Source: Deltaproteobacteria bacterium
GTDB taxonomy: Bacteria; Desulfobacterota; Binatia; UBA12015
Direction: 5' to 3'
DNA length: 62,255 nt
Assembly: GCA_016874715.1 (NCBI GenBank)
Contig: VGTK01000009.1
Coordinates: 1 to 62,255 of the forward strand
Part shown: piece after piece, positions 35,869 to 44,574 of the stretch
Position numbering within the stretch: position 1 is the first letter of the stretch
Layout of the letters: each line of letters opens with the position of its first letter
Made by a program: the position numbers and the translations under genes
The notes under the pieces: model-generated
What the model saw: the letters and a program-made list of their open reading frames with translations, nothing else
Told to the model about the DNA's origin: nothing
Database searches by the model: none

Positions 35869-37182
35869 GTGTCCCACGAGCCGCAGGCGCTGCGCCGCAC
35901 GCTGACCCCCGTCGCGATCACGCTGTACGCGGTCGGCGACATCCTGGGGGCCGGCATCTACGCGCTGGTCGGCAAGGTCGTCGGCATCGCGGGCACGTCT
36001 GCCTGGCTGTCCTTCGGCGTCGCGGCGCTGATCGCCGTGTTCACCGGGCTCACCTATGCCGAGATGAGCTCGCGTTTTCCGGTGGCGGCCGGTGCAGCCG
36101 CGTACAGCGGACGCGCGTTCGCGAGCCCCGCCGTCGCGTTCGTCATCGGCATGCTGGTGCTCGCGAGCGGCATCACCTCGGCCGCGACCGTATCGCTCGC
36201 GTTCTCGGGCTACCTCGAGACGTTCGTGACCGTCCCCCCGCTCGCGGGCAGCGCGGCCCTCCTCGGCGTCATGACGTGGGTGAGCTTCCGCGGCATCCAG
36301 GAGTCGTCGAACCTGAACGTCTTCCTGACGATCGCCGAAGCTTCCGGGCTGGTTCTGGTGCTGGTCGCGGGGTTCTGGTTCGCGGGCCGCCTCTCGGGCG
36401 CCGAGCAGCTCGAGCGCCTCGCGCCCGACGCGACCCCGGGGCAGATCCTGAGCGGCGCCACGCTCGCGTTCTATGCGTACATCGGCTTCGAGGACACGGC
36501 GAACGTCGCGGAAGAGGTGCACGACGCGCAGCGCGTGCTGCCGCGCGCGATCCTGATCGCGATCGCCACGTCGTGCGCGATGTACGTCGGGATCACCGTC
36601 GCCGCCCTGCTCACGCTGACGCCCGAGCAGCTCGCATCGTCGTCCGCACCGCTGCTCGACGTGCTGCGCGCGGCCGGCATCGAGCCGCCGGGAGGCGCGT
36701 TCTCGATCGTCGCGCTGTTCGCGATCTGCAACACCGGGCTACTCAACCTGATCATGGCCTCGCGCCTGACCTACGGCATGGCGCGCGAGGGCCTCATTCC
36801 CGCAGTGCTCGGTCGCATCCATCCGGTACGCGCGACACCGTGGCTCGCGGTGCTGCTGGCGTTCGCACTCGCGCTCGCGCTCGCGATCTCGGGCGGTGTG
36901 CAGATCCTCGCGCAGACCACGAGCCTGCTGCTGCTGTGCGTGTTCACGACCCTCCACCTGGGCCTGCTGCGCATCAAACGCGGCGAGACCGCTCGCCCGG
37001 CAGGCATCTTCGTCACGCCAGCGTGGACGCCGGTGATCGGCTTCGTGCTCTGTCTCGGGCTCGCCACGCAGTTCCCGCCCGCGGCGCACGGCCGCATGCT
37101 CGCGGTGCTCGCCACCGCCGCGCTGCTCTACGCGACGCTCGGCCGGCGCATGCGACACGCGTCCCGGCATCCGTCGCCGTAG
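35869..37182 (+). CDS. APC-superfamily amino acid permease
   Basis: 437 residues from a GTG at 35869 (MSHEPQALRRTLTPVAITLYAVGDILGAGIY). About 12 hydrophobic segments are visible. The TM1 signature VGDILGAGIYALVGKV, with unwound GAGIY, is typical of APC transporters; GATLAFYAYIGFEDTANVAEEV in TM6 is the matching substrate region. The C-terminus is short and basic. It probably imports an amino acid or polyamine by proton symport. Divergent from the FHA-GGDEF gene with 165 bp between them. Confidence 0.9.
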   Translation: MSHEPQALRRTLTPVAITLYAVGDILGAGIYALVGKVVGIAGTSAWLSFGVAALIAVFTGLTYAEMSSRFPVAAGAAAYSGRAFASPAVAFVIGMLVLASGITSAATVSLAFSGYLETFVTVPPLAGSAALLGVMTWVSFRGIQESSNLNVFLTIAEASGLVLVLVAGFWFAGRLSGAEQLERLAPDATPGQILSGATLAFYAYIGFEDTANVAEEVHDAQRVLPRAILIAIATSCAMYVGITVAALLTLTPEQLASSSAPLLDVLRAAGIEPPGGAFSIVALFAICNTGLLNLIMASRLTYGMAREGLIPAVLGRIHPVRATPWLAVLLAFALALALAISGGVQILAQTTSLLLLCVFTTLHLGLLRIKRGETARPAGIFVTPAWTPVIGFVLCLGLATQFPPAAHGRMLAVLATAALLYATLGRRMRHASRHPSP

Positions 37183-37302
37183 CGGCCGGTCGCGGCGAGC
37201 ACGGCGCCGTCCGGTACGTTTCCACATGCGGAGGCGCATGGTATCGCTCGCCGCTGGACGGGCGAAGCAGATCACCAAGCCCGGGATGGGGAGAATACAG
37301 GC

Positions 37303-37668
37303 ATGGCGGCGAGTGGGGCGAAGAAAATGTCAAAGAAGAAATCGACTGGCAAGGCGCCGGCGAAGAAGACGGCCGCGAAGGCCGCGCCGAAGGCTGCAGC
37401 GAAGACCGCCACGAAGGCGGTGAAGCCCGCCGCGGGCACGCCGGCCGGGAAGAAGGCGAAGAAGACGGCGCCGGCCGGGAAGAAGGCGAAGAAGACGGCG
37501 CCGGCCGCGGCGAAGGGCAAGTCGGCCAGGACCGCGCCGCCCGCGAAGCCGAAAGCGAAGGCGAAGGCCGCCAAGCCCAAGGCGGCCGAGTCGGCGCTGT
37601 CCACCGTGATGAAGTCCCTGCCGCTCCTGCCGGCCGTCAGCCGCTGGATCGGTCGCACCGTCGGCTGA
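37303..37668 (+). CDS. Histone-H1-like Lys/Ala/Pro-rich protein
   Basis: 121 residues, extremely basic: KKKSTGKAPAKKTAAKAAPKAAAKTATKAVKP and repeated KKTAPAGKKAKK blocks, one pair encoded by a perfect 30-bp tandem duplication (37441-37500). The C-terminal ~25 residues (ESALSTVMKSLPLLPAVSRWIG) are hydrophobic and quite different. Proteins of this kind bind DNA non-specifically through their Lys-rich tails (H1-like, AlgP/HC1-like). The non-basic end could be a helix for self-association or membrane contact. A GGGGAG ribosome site lies 9 nt before the ATG at 37303; a second ATG lies 8 codons in. Confidence 0.8.
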   Translation: MAASGAKKMSKKKSTGKAPAKKTAAKAAPKAAAKTATKAVKPAAGTPAGKKAKKTAPAGKKAKKTAPAAAKGKSARTAPPAKPKAKAKAAKPKAAESALSTVMKSLPLLPAVSRWIGRTVG

Positions 37669-37673
37669 CGGGC

Positions 37674-37706
37674 GTGCGCGCCGCGCGCCCCGGGCGCGGC
37701 GCGCAC
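37674..37706. terminator. Bidirectional terminator hairpin
   Basis: A 13-bp perfect inverted repeat (GTGCGCGCCGCGC / GCGCGGCGCGCAC) with a 7-nt loop fills the 39-bp gap between the convergent H1-like and pdxH genes. Confidence 0.7.
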
Positions 37707-37707
37707 C

Positions 37708-38286
37708 TCACGGCTCGAGGAGGGCGGTCCGCCAGGCGCTGCCGCGCCTAGTGAACAGCTCCCGGTGGTGCAGGCGGTCGTCCCGGTGCGTCCAGAACTC
37801 GATCGACGACGGCACGAGCCGGAAGCCGCGCCAGTCCACGGGACGCGGCACCGCGATCCCGGCGAAGCGACGCTCGGCCGCGCGACGCCGCGCGACCAGC
37901 GCCGCGCGGCTCACCAGCGCGCGGCTCTGGAACGACGTCGCGCCCGACAGCTGGCTGCCGCGCGGGCGCGTCGCCCAGTAGGCGTCGGCGTCGGCCCCGG
38001 GCAGCTCGACGACGCGCCCCTCGACCCGCACCTGCCGGCCCATCGTGTTCCAGTGGAACGTCGCCGCAGCACGTGGGTTCGCGCGCAGCTCGCGGCCTTT
38101 CCGGCTGCGCGCGTCGGTGAAGAACACGAAGCCCTGCGGGTCGGCCTGCTTCAGCAGCACGAGGCGCAGCGACGGCACGCCGTCGCGCGTCGCGGTCGCG
38201 AGCGCCATGGCCTCGCAAAGCGGAGCGCCGGCGCGCTCGGCGTCGCGCAGCCAGCGGCGGAAGCGGAGGATCGGATCTGCTGCCAT
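37708..38286 (-). CDS. pdxH: Pyridoxamine 5'-phosphate oxidase
   Basis: 192 residues from the ATG at 38286. Matches PdxH along its length: LRFRRWLRDAERAG, EAMALATATRDGVPSLRLVLLKQ, FVFFTDARSRKGRELRANPRAAATFHW, RQVRVEGRVVELP, YWATRPRGSQLSGATSFQS, and the C-terminal WRGFRLVPSSIEFW then RDDRLHHRELF. It should oxidise pyridoxamine and pyridoxine 5'-phosphate to PLP using FMN. Slightly shorter than the E. coli enzyme (218) because it lacks the N-terminal arm. The downstream gene order with Nudix may be an operon (32 bp apart). Confidence 0.93.
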   Translation of the reverse strand: MAADPILRFRRWLRDAERAGAPLCEAMALATATRDGVPSLRLVLLKQADPQGFVFFTDARSRKGRELRANPRAAATFHWNTMGRQVRVEGRVVELPGADADAYWATRPRGSQLSGATSFQSRALVSRAALVARRRAAERRFAGIAVPRPVDWRGFRLVPSSIEFWTHRDDRLHHRELFTRRGSAWRTALLEP

Positions 38287-38317
38287 GGCGCTGAGTGTAC
38301 TCCAACGCCGGCGGGCG

Positions 38318-38737
38318 TCACGCCTCCGGCTCGAGCGCGATCGCACGATCGATGAATGGCTGCTGATCGGGGTGCAGGCGCGCGCGGGCCTCGTCCGCGG
38401 CGAGGAACTCCGCGTGGTCGATCTCCCAGTCACCCGGCGCGAGGACCGGCGACTCGGGCGGCTCGAGCGGCTCGGCGAGGAAGCCGATCACGCGCTTGCG
38501 CGTCCTCACGTAGGCGATCTCGCCGAGTGCGGCGACGATCCGGCACGCGAGCCCGGTTTCCTCGCGCGTCTCGCGCACCGCAGTGTCCTCGGCCGACTCG
38601 CCCGCCTCGACGAGCCCCTTGGGGATCGAGTAGGGCGCGCGCCGGTTGTAGCTGCCGCTCGGGTGCACGATCAGGTAGCGCCACTCGCTCCCGAACCGCG
38701 CCCGCACGAGGCACCCGGCCGCGACCTTCACCGGCAT
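38318..38737 (-). CDS. Nudix hydrolase
   Basis: 139 residues from the ATG at 38737. The Nudix box is complete: GLVEAGESAEDTAVRETREE followed by TGL fits G-x5-E-x7-R-E-U-x-E-E-x-G-U. It is preceded by VAAGCLVRARFGSEWRYLIV and IPKG, and followed by VRTRKRVIGFLAEP. The layout resembles diadenosine or diphosphoinositol polyphosphate-type Nudix enzymes (short, PKG-leading box), but substrate specificity cannot be assigned. Directly upstream of pdxH on the same strand. Confidence 0.9.
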   Translation of the reverse strand: MPVKVAAGCLVRARFGSEWRYLIVHPSGSYNRRAPYSIPKGLVEAGESAEDTAVRETREETGLACRIVAALGEIAYVRTRKRVIGFLAEPLEPPESPVLAPGDWEIDHAEFLAADEARARLHPDQQPFIDRAIALEPEA

Positions 38738-38897
38738 GCCGCTCCGGTAGCGAACCCGGCGACGTTCGGCAGGCCCGTTCGCTGGCGTTACGCCTCCCGG
38801 ATGCCGTACACGGGAGCACATGGGCCGCGCACGGCGCCCGGGGCTTTGGTTCGACCCGCGCCGCGCCGATGAGCCCCTGGACCCAGGAGGACGAGGC

Positions 38898-39419
38898 ATG
38901 AGTCGGAAGCGGGAGATCGCAACGAGCACGCGCCAGCACGTGACGCTCGTGGTCACGGCGTGCCTTTGCGCGGCGCTCGTGGCCGCACTGAGCTGTTCGC
39001 ATCATCGCACCAAGAAGGCGGAGATCAACGAGCGCGAGTACGCCGCCTACCGGACCCGGGGCGCCGCGCAGATCTCCGGCCAGGTCACGATGACCCTGCC
39101 TTCCGGCGCGGTGCTCGACGGCTCCGCGTGCCAGGTGCGGCTCACGCCGATCACGACCGAGTCGACGCGCTACATGCAGGACGTCGTCCTGCAGGGCGGA
39201 ACGAAGCCCTGGAAGGAGAGCCCCGACGCCGTCTGGTGGATCACCACCGCCGACCAGGCCGGCCGCTTCACCTTCCGCGAGGTACCGGCCGGCAGCTACT
39301 ACCTGACCTGCCCGGTCGCCTGGCGCGACACGATCGACGGCAGCGCGCGCGAGCGCATCCTCTGGGCGGAGACCACCGTCTCCGGCACCGACACGGTCGA
39401 CGTCCCGGTCTCGCGTTGA
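38898..39419 (+). CDS. Lipoprotein with carboxypeptidase-regulatory-like fold
   Basis: 173 residues from the ATG at 38898, with AGGAGG upstream. A hydrophobic segment ends in the lipobox LVAALSC (C33), so the protein should be lipid-anchored. The mature part is beta-rich (ISGQVTMTLPSGAVLDGSAC, VRLTPITTEST, DQAGRFTFREVPAGSYYLTCPV), as in the transthyretin-like carboxypeptidase regulatory domain, with a cysteine pair. The gene ends in TTGA, overlapping a possible TTG start of sthA, so the two may be co-transcribed. Function unknown. Confidence 0.72.
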   Translation: MSRKREIATSTRQHVTLVVTACLCAALVAALSCSHHRTKKAEINEREYAAYRTRGAAQISGQVTMTLPSGAVLDGSACQVRLTPITTESTRYMQDVVLQGGTKPWKESPDAVWWITTADQAGRFTFREVPAGSYYLTCPVAWRDTIDGSARERILWAETTVSGTDTVDVPVSR

Positions 39420-39424
39420 GCTCC

Positions 39425-40840
39425 GTGGAGAGCCGGCAGTTCGACCTGTGCGTCGTCGGCAGCGGACCGGCGGGCCAGAAGTGCGCGATCCAGGCGGCGA
39501 AGCTCGGCAAGAGCGTCTGCGTCGTCGAGCAGATGGAGTCGGTCGGCGGTGTGACGATCAACACCGGGACGATCCCGTCGAAGGCGCTGCGCGAGGCGGT
39601 GCTCGCGGTGCTCGCGGCGCGAAAGCACGCCGACAGCGTCGGCACGGCGCTCGACCGGACCAGCGAGCTCGCGCTGCTGGTCGCGTCCTGCCAGCGCGTG
39701 ATCCACGCCGAGATCGAGGTCGTGCGCCGCCAGCTGCTCGACAACGGCATCGAGCTGCTGTCCGGCACGGCGTCGCTGATCGACACGAACCGGATCCGGA
39801 TCGACGGCCGGCACGCGAGCGAGACCGTCGCTGCGACGCACGTCCTCCTCGCACCGGGCACGACGCCGGCGCGCCCCGCACACGTGCCGTTCGACGGCGA
39901 GAAGATCGTCACCACCGACGAGCTGCTGCGGCTGGCGTACCTGCCACAGACGCTGATCGTGGTCGGCGGCGGCGTGATCGGCGCGGAGTACGCGTCGATG
40001 CTGGCGGCGCTCGGTGTCCGCGTCACGCTGATCGAGACCCGCGACCGGCTGCTCGAGTTCGCCGACCGCGAGATCGTCGAGGCGCTGCAGTACCAGCTTC
40101 GCCAGGCGGGCATGACGCTGCGGCTCGCCGAGAAGGTCGTCGAGATCAAGCGCGTACCGGCGCCGGCGGGCGCGCGGGCATCGGGCGAGATGGTCGAGGC
40201 GACGCTCGCCAGCGGCAAGAAGCTGCACGCGGACTGCCTGCTCTACTCGGGCGGCCGCCAGGGCGCGACCGACGCGCTGGGCCTCGCGGCCGTCGGCCTC
40301 GCCGCCGACGAGCGCGGCCGCATCGCGGTCAACCGGACCTTCCAGACCGCCGCGCCGCACATCTACGCCTGCGGCGACGTGATCGGCTTCCCGGCGCTCG
40401 CCTCGGCGTCCATGGAGCAGGGCCGCCTCGCGGCATGTCACATGTACGGCGCCCCGATGGTGCTCGAGGAGGAGATGCTGCCGTACGGCATCTACGCGAT
40501 CCCCGAGATCTCGATGGTCGGCGCCACCGAGGACACGCTCACCGCGCGCGCCGTGCCCTACGAGACCGGGATCGCGCACTACCGCGAGACCGCCCGCGGA
40601 CAGCTGCTCGGCGACGAGACCGGCATGCTGAAGCTGCTGATCCACCAGCAGACCGAGGCGATCCTGGGCGTGCACATCATCGGCACCAGCGCGACCGAGC
40701 TCGTTCACATCGGCCAGGCGGTGATGCGGCTCGCGGGCACCGCCGAGTACTTCATCGAGACGGTGTTCAACTACCCGACCCTCGCCGAGTGCTACAAGGT
40801 CGCGGCGTTCAACGGCCGCAACAAGATCCGCTGCGTCTGA
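39425..40840 (+). CDS. sthA: Soluble pyridine nucleotide transhydrogenase
   Basis: 471 residues from a GTG at 39425 (MESRQFDLCVVGSGPAG); a TTG at 39416 is in frame. The two-dinucleotide-binding flavoprotein fold is clear: GSGPAGQKCA for FAD, VVGGGVIGAEYASMLAALG for NAD(P), IYACGDVIG, and the dimerisation domain ending in FNYPTLAECYKVAAFNGRN. At the position of the redox disulfide of lipoamide dehydrogenase it reads GGVTINTGTIPSKALR. The cysteines are missing, as expected for SthA, which transfers hydride between NADPH and NAD+. The enzyme would help dispose of NADPH excess. Confidence 0.92.
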   Translation: MESRQFDLCVVGSGPAGQKCAIQAAKLGKSVCVVEQMESVGGVTINTGTIPSKALREAVLAVLAARKHADSVGTALDRTSELALLVASCQRVIHAEIEVVRRQLLDNGIELLSGTASLIDTNRIRIDGRHASETVAATHVLLAPGTTPARPAHVPFDGEKIVTTDELLRLAYLPQTLIVVGGGVIGAEYASMLAALGVRVTLIETRDRLLEFADREIVEALQYQLRQAGMTLRLAEKVVEIKRVPAPAGARASGEMVEATLASGKKLHADCLLYSGGRQGATDALGLAAVGLAADERGRIAVNRTFQTAAPHIYACGDVIGFPALASASMEQGRLAACHMYGAPMVLEEEMLPYGIYAIPEISMVGATEDTLTARAVPYETGIAHYRETARGQLLGDETGMLKLLIHQQTEAILGVHIIGTSATELVHIGQAVMRLAGTAEYFIETVFNYPTLAECYKVAAFNGRNKIRCV

Positions 40841-40973
40841 CGCAGCGCACCACTCGCTCCGGCCGTCTCGCAAGCTGAAACGCACCGCACGGCTCGACCT
40901 CGCGCACCCGACCGTTCCGGGTCATACTCCCGGCGGTACAGCTGCGGCCCCGATCGGATCCATCGGAGGGTTC

Positions 40974-43250
40974 ATGCGCCTCGTCAAGTCCGCCTGGCTC
41001 CTGCTTCTCCTGCTCGCGTGCGGCGCGACCGCGGACGCGGCCGACAAGTGTCTCGCCGGCGCGTCGCAGTGGATCGACCGCGCGCAGATCGACGCGCTCC
41101 GCGCGGTGATCGAGAGCGCGTGCCCGTGCGACGCGGCCACCGCGCGCGACGAGTACCGGCGCTGCTCGAACGCGGCCGTCAGGAATGCCGTCGACACCAA
41201 CGCGCTGCGCCGCGAGTGCCGCGCGACGCTGAGCGCGATCCAGGCCCGCGCGACGTGCGGCCTGCCGGCATCGCCCGCGAAGGTTCCGTGCCTGAAGAAG
41301 GGCACGGGCCCGCAACCCAGGCTGCGCTGCGCGATCAGGCAGCAGTCGTCCTGCGTCGACAGCCCGAGCGGACGGGTGCGCCAGATCGCGTGCGGCGGCT
41401 ACACGCACTGCATCGATGCCGCCGACGCCAACGGCGACCTGCTGATCGACGCGGAGGACGAGCTGCGCTGCGCGGTGCGGAGCGCGACGATCGACATCCC
41501 GAGCGCCGCCAAGCCGCCCCACACTCCCGGCAGCCCGGGCGTGACCGTGACCAATCCGAAGCTGATCACCCAGTTCGGCAGCGCCACCTTCAACCTGAAC
41601 AACGCGCGCTACACGCGCTTCCACGCGCAGCGTCCGGGCGTGCAACCCGACGCGATCCTCGTCCTGGTGCCCGGCTTCGAAGGGGGCGCCGGCGGCTTCA
41701 AGGTGCTCGCCGAGAACCTGATCGTGCGCATGACGCGCGATCAAGGCCTCGCCGTCGAGGTGTGGGCCTTCGACCGACGCTCGAACCCTCTCGAGGACCG
41801 CGCCGGCATCCGCGTCGCCGACGACCTCGATGACGGCACGATCGCTCTCGACTGGCTCTTCGGCGGCGAGATCGGCATGCCGCTCAGCCCGCAGCTCGCG
41901 GGCCTTGGCCGCCGCGCGGTCTTCTACGACACGCAGGCCGACGTTCCGTTCCTCGCGAGCTGGACGAACCTGGTGTTCTCGCAGGACATCGACGCGGTGG
42001 TTGCAGCGGCCGACCTGGCCGTCCGGAACCACAACGTGTTCCTCGGCGGACACTCGGCCGGCACCGGCTTCGCCGCGCGCTACGCCGCGACCGACTTCGA
42101 CCTGACCGGCTTCGGCCCGGCCGATCCGGGCTACGCGAAGCTGCGCGGGCTCGTCCTGCTCGAGGGCGGCGGCGGCAGCACGACCGGCACGCCGCCGACC
42201 GCAGACACTCTCGACCGCATCGAGGCGCGCTTCGACGGTGGCCTCCACGGCGCCGTGGCGGCCAACGCGCCGCGCTGCGCCGACGGCGTCACCGCCTGCA
42301 GCGTCGCGACCGAGGCGCTCGACTGCGCGGCGCTCACGCCGCCGGTGTGCATCCCGCCGCAGACGTCGTACTCGACGGCGGGCGGGCTGCTGAACCCGCG
42401 CATCCTCGCCGCGAGCGAGCCGTCGGCGATCCAGGGCCGCAGCGATCCGGACACGGGCCAGATCGTCATCCAGGCGGACCAGGTCGGACCGAACACCTCG
42501 GCCGTCGACAAGGTACCCGACCTCGTGACGCTCGGGGTCCTGCCACAGGCAACGGTGTACGGCGGCATCGGCAGCTTCGTCGACGACGACGGCTTCGTCG
42601 CCGGCCTCGCGAGCTTCGTCGCGACGTCGGTCGGCGCCCCCGGTCCGGTGGTCGGCGGCCTCACCACCTGGCTGGACTCGACCGAGACGATCCCGGCTTC
42701 GGCGCTGCCGAACAACGGCCCGGCACCGACGACGTTCCCGCCGGGCACGCGCTGGGGCGACGAGAAGGAGGTCACCCGCTTCGACCGCCTGCTGGGCACG
42801 TTCGTCGCGGGCGAGACCAACTTCAGCGACTGGTACTACCCGAGCTCCGGCCTCAGCACGACCGCCGGACTGGTCAGCCTCGACTCGACCCCGCTGTCGG
42901 TGGGCCGCGGCCGCCGCGACATCGAGAACCTGACGCAGGCGCCGGCGATCGACATCCCGGTGATCGGCTTCGGCGGCTCGAACGGGCTCGCGCCGGTCCC
43001 GGCGAGCTTCCGTGCCTTTGCGGACAGTATCGCGCCGTGCACGGCGCAGTCCTGCGACGGGATCACGCCGCGCGTCGTGGCCCCCGGTGTTCCGAGCGCG
43101 GCGTTCCCGACGTACGGCGGTCCGGACGGTGGCTACGAGGTGCACATCAGCGAGGGCTACGGCCACGTCGACGTGCTGACCGCGGAAGACGACGCGACCA
43201 ACCAGGTGGTCGCGCCGCTCGCCGCCTTCGTCGCGCGCAACACGCAGTAG
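40974..43250 (+). CDS. Secreted alpha/beta hydrolase with N-terminal Cys domain and EF-hand-like loop
   Basis: 758 residues. The signal peptide is MRLVKSAWLLLLLLACGATADA. Residues ~25-170 form a Cys-rich helical domain (KCLAGASQWIDRAQIDALR, ESACPCDAATARDEYRRCS, CAIRQQSSCVDS, CGGYTHCIDAADANGD). It ends with a calcium-loop-like sequence D-A-N-G-D-L-L-I-D-A-E-D, resembling an EF-hand or dockerin. The hydrolase part follows: ILVLVPGFEGGAGGFKVLAENL, VWAFDRRSNPLEDR, the nucleophile elbow GGHSAGTG, LVLLEGG and a late His in ISEGYGHVDVL. It is a probable secreted esterase, lipase or dienelactone-type hydrolase of about twice the usual size. Confidence 0.78.
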   Translation: MRLVKSAWLLLLLLACGATADAADKCLAGASQWIDRAQIDALRAVIESACPCDAATARDEYRRCSNAAVRNAVDTNALRRECRATLSAIQARATCGLPASPAKVPCLKKGTGPQPRLRCAIRQQSSCVDSPSGRVRQIACGGYTHCIDAADANGDLLIDAEDELRCAVRSATIDIPSAAKPPHTPGSPGVTVTNPKLITQFGSATFNLNNARYTRFHAQRPGVQPDAILVLVPGFEGGAGGFKVLAENLIVRMTRDQGLAVEVWAFDRRSNPLEDRAGIRVADDLDDGTIALDWLFGGEIGMPLSPQLAGLGRRAVFYDTQADVPFLASWTNLVFSQDIDAVVAAADLAVRNHNVFLGGHSAGTGFAARYAATDFDLTGFGPADPGYAKLRGLVLLEGGGGSTTGTPPTADTLDRIEARFDGGLHGAVAANAPRCADGVTACSVATEALDCAALTPPVCIPPQTSYSTAGGLLNPRILAASEPSAIQGRSDPDTGQIVIQADQVGPNTSAVDKVPDLVTLGVLPQATVYGGIGSFVDDDGFVAGLASFVATSVGAPGPVVGGLTTWLDSTETIPASALPNNGPAPTTFPPGTRWGDEKEVTRFDRLLGTFVAGETNFSDWYYPSSGLSTTAGLVSLDSTPLSVGRGRRDIENLTQAPAIDIPVIGFGGSNGLAPVPASFRAFADSIAPCTAQSCDGITPRVVAPGVPSAAFPTYGGPDGGYEVHISEGYGHVDVLTAEDDATNQVVAPLAAFVARNTQ

Positions 43251-43262
43251 GAGGAGAGCGGC

Positions 43263-43547
43263 ATGCCGCGTGCCTCGTGGAAGGGAACGGTGATCGCGGA
43301 GAGCACGGTCTTCGAGTCGGTCGAGGGCAACGTGTACTTTCCGCCCGGAGCGGTCCGGCGAGAGAACCTGCGCGACAGCAGCACGACGACCGTGTGCTCG
43401 TGGAAGGGTACCGCGCACTACTACGACGTCGTGGTCGGCGAGCAGGTCAACCGGGACGCGGCCTGGTACTACCCCGAGCCGAAGCCCGCGGCGAAGAACA
43501 TCCAGGGACACATCGCGTTCTGGCGAGGCGTGACCGTCGAGGCGTGA
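43263..43547 (+). CDS. DUF427 family protein
   Basis: 94 residues from the ATG at 43263, with AGGAGAG upstream. It matches DUF427 over its whole length: SWKGTVIAESTVFESVEGNVYFPPGAV, STTTVCSWKGTAHYYDVVV, and AAWYYPEPKPAAKNIQGHIAFWRGV. It is a small cytosolic beta protein of unknown function, widespread in bacteria and often single-copy. The coding region ends in a 16-bp duplication (GAGGCGTGACCGTCGA region) carrying the stop. It follows the secreted hydrolase gene by 12 bp and may be co-transcribed. Confidence 0.9.
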   Translation: MPRASWKGTVIAESTVFESVEGNVYFPPGAVRRENLRDSSTTTVCSWKGTAHYYDVVVGEQVNRDAAWYYPEPKPAAKNIQGHIAFWRGVTVEA

Positions 43548-43674
43548 CCGTCGACGGGGCCACCGGCAGCTGACGCCGCCATCGCCCCGCCGACCGCGAC
43601 GCGACGGCGACTCGCCGGGTGCCTCCGTCGGACGGCCGGCTCGAGGCCCGAGGATACGCGACGTCGCGCGGGCG

Positions 43675-44556
43675 GTGCCGCGTCGCTACGCTGGCAGCGT
43701 GCCGTCCCGTACGCTGCCGCCGCCCGCACGCTACTTCCTGGTCAGGGACACGCCGCTGCGCATGGAGGCGGGTCTCCTGCGCCACGGCACCGACCTCGGC
43801 AACGGCCCGGCAGACGCGCTTTTCTTCCAGCTCGACGACCAGCTCGAGCGCTACCGCGCGGCGAAGCGCGCGATCCCCGTGTCACGGCACGCGTTGCTTG
43901 CGCGCGACGCCGAGGAGCGCCGGATTCAGGCGGCGGCGCTCGACTGGCTGCGGGCCACGCTCGCGCGGGAGCACCCCACCCTGCTCCTGGAGCTCGGGCA
44001 GGACGCCGCGCACGCCGGCCTCACGGCGCTGGTCGAGCTGGTGCAGGAGGATCTGGTCGTGCTGCGCCGTCTCCCCGACGGCGGCAGCGCCGCGATCGCG
44101 GTCCTTGTCTCGTCGCCGAGCGGCTGGCGTCCGGAGCGCATCCACGGCGCGAGCTTCGGCACCATCCACGGCCCCGTACCCGACTTCGCCAAGCACCCGC
44201 AGGCCGAGCGCTCGATGGTCGATGCGATGGTCGAGCGCGGCCCGTACGTCCGCTTCGTGTGGACGGTGTCGGCGGACGACGCCCTCGACCACCACCCCGA
44301 GGAAGGCCACCGCGCGCCGTGGCGCGTGGACGAGCCCGGCTTCCTGCGCGTCGAGCGCCAGACCACGGTGCCGCTCCCGGGGCTCGGCGCCGCGATCTTC
44401 CTGATCCGGGTCTACCTCTACGCGTTCACCGACCTCAGCGCGGAGCAGCGCGCGACGCTCGCGCGCGCGCTCGAGGCCATGCCGCCGCACGTCGCCGCGT
44501 ACAAGGGCATCGCGGACGTGACACCGGTCGTGCTCGAGGTGCTGCACCGCGCCTGA
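43675..44556 (+). CDS. Heme-dependent oxidative N-demethylase-like protein (DUF3445)
   Basis: 293 residues from a GTG at 43675; a GTG at 43699 is an equally good start. The DUF3445/HODM alpha-subunit pattern is present: an early RMEAGLLRHG, then SSPSGWRPERIHGASFGTIHGPVPDF, DAMVERGPYVRFVWTVS, EPGFLRVERQTTVPLPGLGAAIFLIRVYLYAF and MPPHVAAYKGI. The conserved His residues IHG and IHGPVP fall where the family uses a His-ligated heme (family knowledge). The usual role is oxidative N-demethylation of dimethylamine, or a related heme-PAS chemistry. No partner subunit gene is nearby. Confidence 0.8.
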   Translation: MPRRYAGSVPSRTLPPPARYFLVRDTPLRMEAGLLRHGTDLGNGPADALFFQLDDQLERYRAAKRAIPVSRHALLARDAEERRIQAAALDWLRATLAREHPTLLLELGQDAAHAGLTALVELVQEDLVVLRRLPDGGSAAIAVLVSSPSGWRPERIHGASFGTIHGPVPDFAKHPQAERSMVDAMVERGPYVRFVWTVSADDALDHHPEEGHRAPWRVDEPGFLRVERQTTVPLPGLGAAIFLIRVYLYAFTDLSAEQRATLARALEAMPPHVAAYKGIADVTPVVLEVLHRA

Positions 44557-44574
44557 CGTGGCCGCCGCCGCGCC

